DNA from: Astur gentilis
Lineage: Eukaryota; Chordata; Aves; Accipitriformes; Accipitridae
Direction: 5' to 3'
NCBI RefSeq assembly: GCF_929443795.1
Contig: NC_064892.1
Span: 27,298,234 to 27,362,233, forward strand
Length of the DNA stretch: 64,000 nt
Shown: positions 1 through 10,585 of the stretch, piece after piece
Numbering within the stretch: the first letter of the stretch is position 1
Layout: each line of letters begins with the position of its first letter
Position numbers and translations under genes: made by a program
Notes under the pieces: generated by a model
What the model saw: the letters and a program-made list of their open reading frames with translations, nothing else
Databases searched by the model: none
What the model was told of the DNA's origin: nothing

Positions 1-373
1 TTTTATTTCCAGTTGAAATATGAGAACTAGTGGGAACAAAATAAGACACATTCATAAACCCAATAATTTTAACTAAATAATGAAATTGGTGGAAAGTATC
101 TAATAAAAAGTCATGATAGTGACTTTATGGGCATAAGAAGCAACTTTTGCAACACAGTAAGTGATTTTATGCCTTTGAGTTTGGATGTTGACAACGACAT
201 TCATGAAGATTTCACTGGTTTCCATAATGTATCACCCATGTGGGAAATGTTCTTTTTGTTGGCAATTACAAAATTTAAACAACTCTCACTAATTTTATGA
301 TGATCACTTATGCATGACTGGCTTGTGTCAGCTATAGCAACTTGATTGTAAGAATATGAATAAAAAGTGTGTT

Positions 374-416
374 TGTCCCCCTCCCCCTTCCCCCCCCCCC
401 CCCCCCCCCCCCCCAG
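374..416 (+). repeat. Poly-C / polypyrimidine tract
   Basis: A pyrimidine-only stretch ends in an unbroken run of about 25 C (390-414) and is followed at once by AGGTAT. The complementary strand is poly-G and could form a G-quadruplex. Runs of this length are unstable and also hard to sequence, so the exact length is uncertain. Confidence 0.85.
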
Positions 417-727
417 GTATGCTCTTTACAGTGTCTTGAAAATAAAATCATCTAAAAGTGATCTTACAATTCTTAAATAAACATTTTGACATAATAAAGA
501 AAAGCCAGCCCCACCTAGATTGTGCCAGGAGTAAGGTGTAGTTATGGAAATACAAAGTTTAACTTCTCCTTTGTTGCTAAATCATGTGGAAAGATTCACA
601 GAGGAAAGACAAGCAGTTTTCAAACCTTATCAATCTGCAGACCAAGCATATTTTGCACTGCAAACATAGCTCACACTAAGCTAATGAAAGTCTATTGAAA
701 ATGGGCTTGTTTTAAAACAACAAGAAC

Positions 728-752
728 AATAATAATAATAATAATAATAATT
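728..752 (+). repeat. (AAT)n microsatellite
   Basis: About eight uninterrupted AAT units are read directly from the sequence. Confidence 0.9.
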
Positions 753-1051
753 ATAGTTTGTGCCCCCTTAGAATCAGTCCAGAGCCTATGCTCTGCAGAA
801 ATGACTAGAATAATTGGTAATGGCAGTAGTTGGGTGTTTCAGCAATATAAACGCTGTCAAGGAAATGCTATTCACTCAGTCCCCCAAAATGATACAACCT
901 GAACTCCTGAGGCAAACTGATCACGAGGAAGGTAATGCTGAAATGCATATAGTCCGGAGGAAAAGATGTTCTCAAGAAAATGCAAATGAAAAGAGTTGAA
1001 CAGCTTCCATTATCAGCAAGAAATGTTATAAATATATCTCCTTCAATGTAA

Positions 1052-1348
1052 TTGATCGTACAAAGTTCAGCATTCAATCAAGATATGAGAAGTGTCTCTA
1101 AAATTATGCAAAATCTTAACATACTCATAGCTCCAAACGTATCTGAAATACAAGTTCAAGATGTTTTTCAGGTGTACAGCTCCTATTTCAAACATGGGTG
1201 GCTGATTGCTCAGCTTCGTTCATTGCAAACCAGCTGTCAAAAAGAAAGATTGTTGAAGTCAGTTCAGAAATATCTTAGTTCTCTCAGCCAGTTCGAATGT
1301 CAGCTGTTTTCCAAAGCGATGAAATTAATAACAATTATTGTGTGGTAG
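1052..1348 (+). other. Unexplained 98-codon open frame, coding status unknown
   Basis: An ATG-initiated frame of 98 codons in AT-rich DNA, where stops are expected every few tens of codons. The predicted peptide is mixed and not low complexity: Leu/Ser/Gln-rich stretches (for example QLRSLQTSCQKERLLKSVQK) suggest amphipathic helices. There is no signal peptide and no motif I recognise. Another short open frame (814-999) lies just upstream in a different frame. It could be chance, a decayed processed pseudogene or a fragment of an old element. I do not recognise the family and assign no function. Confidence 0.2.
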
Positions 1349-1905
1349 GGGCAAGCAGTGCAGTAAGCTCGGCCGTCCTCTTGTTCACTAATCACTCAGT
1401 GTCAAAAAGACAAAAAAAGGTCTGCTTCATTGGGCACCTGCGTTCCAGCTGATCGCCCTTGCATAACTTGTACTTAGCCTGGCTTGGTTGGTTGGTTCCC
1501 AAAAGCTCATTAGAAAACTTTGTGCAGGGTAGGATTCCCAACACGTCAGTTCTTGGTAAAGCTAGCCACAATAAATTAACAATAAACAGTGTTTTGTATT
1601 CAACTTAATTACATTCAATAATTAAATTAAATTAAGTTCTTAAATTTAATGTCAGTCTAGCATCTGAAGTAAATAGCAATATTCAATTTATTCTGGAATT
1701 TGCTTATGCTGCTAGATATGTTGTGTGAAAGATTAATGTCATTTTCAGCCTTTGACAGAAACACTAGTTCTGACTATACTATTTCTTTTTTTGGATATGT
1801 CAGTGGAAAAATTAGTTTTGGAAGTACTTTCATAGCACATCACTGTTAGAACTCTTTAAATTTCTTTTGTTTCCATATTTCTTGTGAAAACTATGATTGC
1901 CTCCG

Positions 1906-2489
1906 TGTTGTGGCTTAACCCCATCCAGCAACTAAGCACCACGCAGCCGCTCACTCACTTCCCCCCCACCCCGTGGGATGGGGGAGAGAATCAGGAAAAG
2001 AAGTAAAACCCTTGGGTGGAGATAAGAACAGTTTAAAAGAACAGAAAAGAAGAAATTAAAAATGATAACAATAACATTACTAAAATGACAACAGTAATAA
2101 TAAAAGGATCGGAATAAACAAGTGTTGCACAATGCAATTGCTCACCACCCACCGATTGACACCCAGTTAGTCCCCAAGCGGCGATCCCCCCAGCCCCACT
2201 CCCCCCAGTTTACATACTGGGCATGACATCAGATGGTCTGGAATATCCCTTTGGCCAGTTTGGGCCAGGTGCCCTGGCTGCATCCCCTCCCAACTTCTTG
2301 TGCCCCGCCAGCCTTCTTTTTGGCTGGGCATGAGAAACTGAAAAATCCTTGACTTAGTCTAAACACTACTTAGCAAAAAACAGAAAACATCAGTGTGTTA
2401 TCAACATTCTTCTCATACTGAACCCAAAACACAGCACCGTACCAGCTACTAGGAAGACAATTAACTCTATCCCAGCTGAAACCAGGACA
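1906..2489 (-). mobile_element. Solo LTR of an ERVL-like endogenous retrovirus, copy 1
   Basis: On the minus strand this 584-bp unit begins TGTCCTGGTTTCAGCTGGGA and ends in GCCACAACA, giving the TG...CA ends of an LTR. It is flanked by CTCCG (1901-1905) and CTCTG (2490-2494), a 5-bp target duplication with one mismatch. Duplications of 5 bp and this start sequence fit the avian ERVL-like LTRs that I know. It aligns end to end with the unit at 42639-43231. No retroviral internal sequence or second LTR adjoins it, so it is a solo LTR left by recombination between the two LTRs of a provirus. Family assignment is from memory of avian LTRs, not a database search. Confidence 0.9.
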
Positions 2490-2494
2490 CTCTG

Positions 2495-5400
2495 ATACCT
2501 TAGTACTCTTGTTTTTTCTTTCTGGGACAATGGGATTGGACACAAATTTCCTTGCATAGTTCACAACCCAAAGCATCCTTATAATTCTTCCCTGTTTTTT
2601 GAATCAGACTTTTTTGGCAGCTGCATTTTACTGTTTTATATCTGTAGGTTTGTTCTCTTAATTTCTCTTCCTTTTATGTTATTTCAGTTTCCCATGATTT
2701 ACACATTTGGTTTTTTTCGCCTTGTGTTTTTTTGTTTCATTCAACTGCTGCTTAGAGTCTGCGATAATGCTCTTTTACTGTCTTTTCCCCAGATCGAAAT
2801 GTCATCTGTATAGACCTCAGTAACCTATATGACATCAAAAATGTGTTGCATTTTTTGCTAAAACACCTTGTGTACTGAACACAGCCCAAATGGCATTTTG
2901 AGAAACAGTATTTCCCAAAGGGCCTGTTGAATGTGCACAAATATATCCTCTGTTTTTCTAAGGGCAGCTAGCATAACCCTGGTGATGTATGAAGCATAAA
3001 AAATATATATATTTGGCATGGGCCATCACGTCCCGAACACGTCCCCTTCAGAAGCAGAAGAAAATCTTAACAAGCATATTCAATTCTTTTAGGTTTTGTT
3101 TACAAGCTGACAATTCTGTCAAAAATTTGTCAATTCTGATAATTTTTCCTACAACGGCCAACAGCTATATGCATTCTAGTAGTTTGATACACAGTGATTT
3201 CCAGAGCAATATTCTTATTCTAACCTTACACAGAGAAACTGTAGGAAGGTTATGAGATGGGAGATATTTAGCTTTCTTCGCTACTCTTCTGGATTGCTGT
3301 ATTTCTGAATCTTTGGAAGACCTATTCAGACAGTTCTTCTGATGTGACATTACCTGATTCTTTGCAGTGAATATACTCTTGATTAGGCACAGGGTATGAA
3401 ACATTTTCATTTCAATAAAATTCCCTTTAATATGAAAAATCATCCAATACTGGCACATAATAAGTTGTACACATATATTTGCTCATATGCATAATTCATA
3501 TATTCCTGTAATGAAATTAAGCTCATAATTGTCAGTTCTGATTTTTTCCCTTTTTTTGTTCTTTTCTTGCCCCCAATTTATCTATCACTGGTGGTTCACA
3601 GACTCATTTTTCCCTTGGATTTCCACCTTAAAAGTAAAAAATGTTTGATTTACTTTCTGGTCAGTAGCACATTCATCTTCTGCCTGTAGTATTGCTCTTT
3701 GTTCTAATGAAAAATTCCTCCAAGCTAATTGGACTACTATGTTATGAGATTGCTGGTCTTTGCAAATGTCTCAAAATAATCTAATAAATTCTCATGCTTA
3801 CATATTGTGTTTCACAATGCTTTTATTTTATTTCTAAATAATGAGTATTATCATGTTTGGGGTGATTGCATCAATATCTGTCATTTTTTAGCATTTGTGA
3901 GCTCTTCTGTGGACTTTGCTTGCTCGACAGTCTTTCTCATGTTGCTTTCTCTCTGATTTCAAGTTAATTCATTTTATTAAAGCTAGAGTGCAACTTTTCA
4001 GTTAGAATGGATGATCTTTTCTGCTTGGGAAATTATAATTGCCCTCTGTCACAACTTTCTCCCTCTCTTTCTCACTGAATTTATCTATCACAGTTTCATA
4101 GCTTGGTCTCAAATTTTGAAAGAGCTGCAAAGTGCACTTTTAAGCAAACATTTTTCTCTGAATTTAACAATATTATTATTAATGTTACCTTTCCAATACA
4201 TTCCTGTTGTCACTTCAAATCACTGACATGTATTGCATAAAATGTTCTTCAGAGTCTTCTTTATTTCTGGAGTTTCAAAACTGTTGGAGGTTGTAGGTGC
4301 CCTAGATTTCCAATAAAGCTGTTTTCCTAATTTCTCCTCTACAACTGTGCTCCAAATCAAGTAATAACAGAGCACTGCATCAGTTAGTGTTTGACTTCTA
4401 CCTTATCGTTACTGCAAAATCTTAGCTATTGCAGTAGAGAAAACACATTTCCATCTAGCTATTGCTAGAAGTGAGAATATCAAAAAGGTGTCACAAATCT
4501 TTTCACTGCTTTTTATTACACTTAAATGCTGGTCTGATGCTGCTGGGACAAAAAGCTTCCAAATGAGCCATTATTTTACACACATGCAACATGCTGCTAT
4601 CACATAGGAGGTAATTTTAAGGAATTCACATGAATACTACTCTCAAATATGTGCATTTTGTTTAGTTTTACAAGCAATCTTTGTATTTCAGTTAAAAACA
4701 AAGGGATTTTGTTTGTTCATTTTCTGTAAAAACAAAGCAAACCCCATCCATTTAGCCCCTCTCCTTTCCAAACAATGTTCTATTCCAAGTTACATGCTTG
4801 CTTTATTTATGAAAAGAGACCTTAAATTTGAGGTAAAGATTTGCGGTCCTCTCAGGCCTCCAGCTATTAAAGATCAAAAACCTGGACTGAGGGGGAAAAA
4901 AAAGGAGAGAGACTCTCAAATGAAATGAAAGAAGAGACATAACTTACAGGTCAGAGAATGCAAGACATTAATATATCCAGTAAATTCCATTTTCTTTATT
5001 TTTTCTCTTATATTTCTTATTTTTTCATGGAAGATATCCAATGTATTTGAACTTCCACATTTTTTATGAAGCATATCAGTCTTGTATCTCTGAACTTTCT
5101 TCCTGCTGTTTTTTTTCTTTTTTTCTTTTTTTTTCTTTTTGTTTGTTTTGTTTTTTTTTTGTTGTTGTTGTTTAATGTCAAAAGAAGCATTAAGCTATGG
5201 TGACTGCTAGAAGCTGAACTGCGTAACTCTGGAGGGGGGGAGATATTAATGAATTCATTAGAAAAGGAGAGTTTGAGTGCTTTATAACATGAAGGGTTCA
5301 TCTCACATTCATCAATTAGTTTTGAATCCCTCTCTCCTTAAAATGGACAGTCCTAAAAGCTTGAACACTCCATTCTATTATTGTCAAATAGAAATGAATT

Positions 5401-6515
5401 TATGTTCATGTTGAAATATTTGAAATAAATTATAATTATGCTTGTTTTAATAAAAAATATAAAAATAGAAGTTTTCATTTAATCAAAAGACTATTCTAGG
5501 GATTTTTATTTTATCAGGAAAAAAAAGAGACAAATTTGTTTTGGTCCAAACAAATCTAGTTGGTTTAGTTTTTCAGATTGCACTGCTGTGCCTGGCCCTC
5601 CCTCTCTCAACTATTTATACAGCTTTAGAAGTAAGCTGCAAATGTTCTTTATGAGCTATAGCAGTGAGCAGATAAGTAAGGGAAATTCTGTCTTTCGCTG
5701 AAGCTCGTTCTTATCTTCAGATACTACAAAACTCCTCTCACAGACATATTTGTTATCTCTGACTTATACATGCAGAGAACAAATACTTGACATGGAAAAA
5801 CTCCAGATTCCACCAAAGAGAAATTAGCTGACTTTTTCAAGGGGGGAACAGGTTGGCACTGGTAGTGTAGAGTTGTCCTGGATTTTGTTTGGGTTTTTTT
5901 TCAGAGACAGTATCCAAAATCATCAGTTATAGTCAAAGAAGATATTTTAAGAATGTAAAATGTATTCATTCAGCAAGGGGTTTTGTCCTTCACCCCTTCT
6001 CCAATAATCATCTATAGTTCAATCAGGAAAACAAATTAATGTATCCCAGCACGACTTTAAGTGTCTAAGGCCTTCTAAAAATGCAGACATATTGATTCTC
6101 TTTATTCTAGCCTCATACACCATTGGTCTACTGCCCCAGGGTTAGGTATTTCAACAGGGAGTGAACTTAAGAATGAAGGACTGGAGTGTTCATTTAGTTC
6201 AATTCTCTTCTAAACCCATTTCTTGCAATCACAGTCAATGTGTAATGTCATAAAAATCCAGGAAGGTTCACAGATGCTCATTTCTACAGCTCAACCCACA
6301 ACACCCTTCCATGAACACCCTACAAAAAATCATACCACTATGTAAAACAGGAAACCCAGGAAATCTCCATTAAATAGGAAGGAAAAAAAGAGATAAAGAG
6401 TATTGTTAATGTCTACAGTTCTTGCACTTCATTAGAACAAATATACATTCTAAGAAGTAGAACATATCACATGCTGTAGAGACAAGTGAGAAATTTCAAA
6501 AAATCTCTATCTGTC
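2495..6515. other. Unique AT-rich DNA, no gene recognised
   Basis: About 4 kb of AT-rich sequence. The part around 3540-4240 is T-rich with no recognised element, and 5108-5174 is a T-rich simple tract. Short open frames here (the longest about 97 codons) show no domain, no splice context and no similarity that I recognise. Old, fully decayed repeats could be present but are not identifiable by eye. Confidence 0.55.
5108..5174 (+). repeat. T-rich low-complexity tract with GTT units
   Basis: Runs of T interrupted by single C or G end in (GTT)n. On the minus strand this reads as an A/AAC-rich stretch that creates a lysine-rich artefact frame. Confidence 0.85.
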
Positions 6516-6893
6516 TGACCTGTTAGTAACACTTTGCCTAATACAGCCCAGGGTACCATTTGCATTCTTTGCTGCAAGGGCACATTGCTGGCTCCTCGTC
6601 AACTTGGTGTTTACTAAAACCTCCAGGGCCTTTTCTGCCAAAAACCTTTCAGATGGACAACGCCCAGCATACATTGGTACATGGGATTGTTCCTCTCCAG
6701 GTGCAGGACTTTGCATTTCTCATTGCTGACCTTCATGAGGTTCCCATCAGCCCATTTCTCCAGCCTGTCGAGGTCCCTCTGGATGGCAGCACAGTCCTCT
6801 GGTGTATCAGCCACTCCTCCCAGTTTTGTGTCATCAGTGAACTTGCTGGAGGTGCACTCTGCCCAAACATCTGGATCATTAATGAAGATGTTG
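6516..6893 (-). mobile_element. CR1 LINE, left part of an element split by a later insertion
   Basis: On the minus strand this encodes the reverse transcriptase core of CR1, including an FTDDTKLGGVADTPED segment (canonical FADDTKL, so the first motif residue pair is changed) and the following GNLMKVSNEKCKVLHL region. It closely resembles the CR1 at 49041-50280, which shares the GGVADTPEG segment and the MQ-PAPGEEQ/GKEQ region, so the two look like one subfamily. The CR1 3' end is missing at the left edge near 6516. At the right edge the frame breaks after FINDPD-like sequence, where an opposite-strand CR1 begins, and the same element resumes at 7497. Confidence 0.85.
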
Positions 6894-7496
6894 TGTGGAG
6901 TCAAATCCAGTTGGCGGCAGGTCACAGGTGGTGTTCCCCAGGGCTCAGTATTGGGGCCAGTTCTGTTTAATACCTTTATCAATGATCTGGATGAGGAGAT
7001 CGAGTGCTCCCTCAGCAAGTTTGCAGAGGACACCAAATTGGCAGGAAGGGTTGATCTGCCCAAGGGTAGGAAGGCTTTACAGAGGGAACACAAGTCTTAT
7101 GAGGTGAAGCTGAAGGAACTGGGGTTGTTTAGCCTGGAGAAAAGGAGGCTGAGGGGAGACATTATCACTCTCTACAACTGCCTGAAAGGAGGTTGTAGTG
7201 AGGTGGGTGCTGGTCTCTTCTGTCAAGTGGATGGAGATAAGATGAGAGGAAATGGACTCAAGTTGAGGCGGGGGGGGGGGGGGGGTAGGTTGGGTATTAG
7301 GAAAAATTTCTTTACTGAGAGGGTTGTCAGACATTGGCACAGGCTGCCCAGAGAAGTGGTTGAGTCACCATCCCTGAAGCTATTAAAAAAGCGTGTAGAC
7401 AAGGCACTTCAGAACATGGTTTAGTGGGCATGGTTGATGGTTGGACTCGATGATCTTAAAGGTCTTTTCCAACTTAAATGATTCTATGATTCTATG
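6894..7496 (+). mobile_element. CR1 LINE 3' fragment inserted into another CR1
   Basis: A plus-strand CR1 with the conserved GGVPQGSVLGPVLFNTFIND reverse transcriptase segment, the C-terminal LGLFSLEKRRLRGD and HWHRLPREVVESPS segments, a stop after LQNMV and the 3' untranslated tail ending in two ATTCTATG octamers (7481-7496). Compared with the copy at 10586-12312 it lacks about 120-125 codons between GRKALQRE and YEVKLKEL, an internal deletion. A G16 run (7270-7285) interrupts the C-terminal part. The catalytic motif is AEDTKL instead of FADDTKL, so the copy is dead. The minus-strand CR1 on either side reads on across it. Confidence 0.9.
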
Positions 7497-7805
7497 GTGT
7501 TTAACAGGACTGGACCCACTATTGACCGATGGGGTACACTGCTAGTTACCAGGCTCCAACTAGACTTCATAACACTGACAATCACCCTCTGGACCCAGCC
7601 ATTCATCCATTTTCAATCCACCTCACTATCTGCTCATACAGCCCGTACAACAACTTTTCTGTTGAGGATCTTATGGGAGGCAGCGTCAAAGGCTTTTAGT
7701 TTATTAAGTTGGTCAAGCATGACTTCCCACTGGTGAATCCGTGCTGATTACTCCTGATGATTTTCTCACCAGGCTTCCAGGATTAACTGCTCCACCAGTT
7801 TCATG
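7497..7805 (-). mobile_element. CR1 LINE, right part of the split element
   Basis: The sequence resumes at the point where the minus-strand CR1 at 6516-6893 stopped: the plus-strand text runs from the reverse transcriptase region into the usual upstream CR1 sequence (positions equivalent to the SWRLVTSG, ADDT-upstream and HGFTKG regions). Stops and small indels break all frames. Similarity fades near 7805. The stretch 7806-7990 is not clearly CR1. Confidence 0.8.
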
Positions 7806-10585
7806 AGGGTTTTTGCCTCCTCAGTGTCTTCTCTTAAACATTCTCAACTTGGCCATCTTCACTCTGGTTTGAGGACCCTTATGGCTTAAGGACATAAGAA
7901 GTACCCTACTACATGTCCTACATGCCAATGGTCATTCCCCTCCAGTATCTTATCTTCAGCACTGGCAAAATGAGAGATAATTTAGGGTGACCTCACAAAC
8001 CTGATGACTGTTTCCACTGCATTCACTATGTAGTACCCCAGGCTGCGGAATTGCTCTGTTAGCGATAGTAGAGCATTCTTTCTTGCTTCATTCATGTTTG
8101 TATCCATGTAAAAACTCAATTCAATTTTGTTTTTCTATCTTTTTGGCAGCTTCCCAAATGTTTTCTGGAGTTGAAATAAAAAAGCCTTTCAAACACTAAC
8201 GATATCTTCATGATGAAACTCTGTTGCTATAACTAAATGACAGAAAATATTGCCTGCTAGGTGTGTAACATGGATTTAGGATTTTTCTGATGGCTTCCAC
8301 CTATACAAAGAGCCAATACAGCATGAAAATTAGCCACAAACAGAAGTATCTCTAGAATAATGAAATCAACATCAATCTTTGGTTTAGGATTGGTTTCTCT
8401 ATATGTGGGAGAGATACTATCTTACTAAGAGCCAATGTATCAACTTAATACTAATATGACAACATTTTTGGCTATCAGTGAAGATTTCCTGGAAATCGAG
8501 TAATTAAAATATAAAAGAAAATTAAGTTTGTGGATTAAGTGCAAAATGTGAAGATCTCAAACGTCTGGTTTGGGTTTATTTTCTTTATTTTTTAAAAAAA
8601 CCCTTATTTTCTTTTTCTTGCATGCTATTCATCTTTGTCTGTGCTTTATTTCATACTGTTGTGGTTTTTTTCTTTCATTAAAAAGTTCAAGTATAGCATG
8701 TAATAAGAACATTAATCTCTTGAAAGTAGAGTCACTTGGCCAAATCGATCAATTCCATTTCCACTGACATAAATTCAGTATTTAACTATCAATTTAAGCG
8801 TGTGAGATTTCTTCATCCTTACATCACTGGTCAGAGAAGAGTTCAGTCTAATATATTATTTATTTTTATTTTACCCCAATTCATTTAGTCAATATATTAT
8901 CTATAATCCCCAATAAAAAAGAATATTGAAAAAAAAATTTAAAATATTGTAAAAAAGGGCAAACACTGTCTTTGAAATGGTAGTCCCTTTCTGAAACATT
9001 AATCCCAGTTAGGGAGTGAGTCAATAAATGAGTACACCCATTGAACAGTGAATCAATAATGGAGCTAAAAAGAAAGAATCTTTATCATATGAAAACTAAA
9101 AAAGAATAGCTTAAAATCTTCTATTCAGCAATTTACAATTCATATGATAATACTAATTGTATCTGGCATAGCAGTTGTAATTAAAAAGCTTTCTCATGTA
9201 GTTATTTATCTGTAAGTTTTCATCAAATTATATTTTGAACTAATTTACTCTCTTTTAGAGATCAAAACAAAACATTGATTAATTATGTGCAATTTTCCTC
9301 CTTAAATTACAAAATAATTTGTTTTCCATATTCTATTACATTACTTCACTGAAAAAGGTGTATTTTTTTGAAATATTTTTGGAAATATTTTTTTAAATAT
9401 TCCTAGTAAAATGTGGAGTAATCTTTTTGAGATATTTCTGTAAAAAGTTAATGGATATTTTACTGGTCAGCTGCTGAAGATGTAAGTCACGTGCTCAGTA
9501 GCTTAAGTGATGTGTTTATTTAATTTGAATTGCGTATGGCTCCTGCTGTTGGCTATACACTGATTGCAGAGAAAAGATGAGGACTTTCAGCACTCTGGCT
9601 AATAGTAATCAGCCTGCAAATTCTGCCAAGTATCACTGGCAGAACAGGGTATCTTGAATGATTAATGCCTAAGTATCTTAAAGGAAGAACAGGATCGCTT
9701 ATTTGCTCATGACAACATGGCATTTTCTCGGACCGACAGATATATCAGCCTTTGTCAGTCTTCTGTCACACAGTGGAAAGAAAATTTCTTTTTTTGTTTG
9801 TTTTACACAGTTGTTTGAAAGTGTCCTTATTTCCTGACGGGACATATTGTTTCTAAGTGTCATGTTCAACAGGTTAACTGTCCTTTTACATCTTCACTAA
9901 GTGCTCTTTGAAGGTTTTAAGGCCATAAGTTATAGGACTGTTGAGTACATGCATTAGATCATGAATAAGACCACAGCGCTTGGTGTATCAGCCATGGACA
10001 CCTCAGCAGGCTTAGACTGGACAGCAGGAGTTCACTGAGCAGGGCTTTGAAACATAGTGGGAAGTCGGCTCATCTGAACAGCAAAACCTGATTATTTTAA
10101 GATAAAGATGTGAAAAATCTCTCCAGATTCAGCAGCCCATAAAAAAAGGTCATAGCCACATCCTACAGAGCCTCATTACCTTGTATGCTAGTGTGGTCTA
10201 GAGGAGGCTGAGAACGAGGTCCGTGTGATAGACACAGGGTGGAAAAGAGGTTATCTGAGCAGGATAAACATTTCAGAGAGAACTGAGATGGATAATTTTA
10301 AAAAAAAAAAAAAAAAAAAAGTGGTTATGACTATCAAAATCTTCACATAAACTACTCCTTGGACACGCAGGAACCTGGGGAAACTAGAATAAATAACTGG
10401 GAATTTCTTGAAAAAGTTTGCATTTACTTATATGCATTAAAATCCATATTTTTTTCTAAATTTTATGCAAATAATTTTGGCTATTATGTGTTTGAGAAAA
10501 GATAATTTTAAATATTTTTTCAGAATAGATGTGGAAATGTTGACTGGCTTGGTATACACATCTGTAAACACACACAAAGACACAC
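7806..10585. other. Unique AT-rich DNA, no gene recognised
   Basis: AT-rich sequence with an A21 run at 10300-10320. The segment 9480-9700 is less AT-biased and looks non-repetitive, but nothing in it identifies an exon or RNA. The segment about 9985-10280 has balanced composition and no recognised identity. Confidence 0.55.
10300..10320 (+). repeat. Poly-A run
   Basis: A run of 21 A with no flanking target duplication or recognisable retrocopy upstream. Confidence 0.9.

Larger units (their letters stand above)
1..1905. other. Unique AT-rich DNA, no gene recognised
   Basis: Mostly single-copy-looking AT-rich sequence. It contains a poly-C tract (377-414), an AAT microsatellite (728-752) and one unexplained open frame (1052-1348), each listed separately. 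No splice-flanked exon, RNA gene or known transposon was recognised in the rest. Confidence 0.6.

Noticed and set aside
6681..7424. 247-codon plus-strand frame
   Set aside because: Its first third is the antisense of the older CR1 and the rest is the inserted CR1, so it is a chance fusion across a nested insertion.
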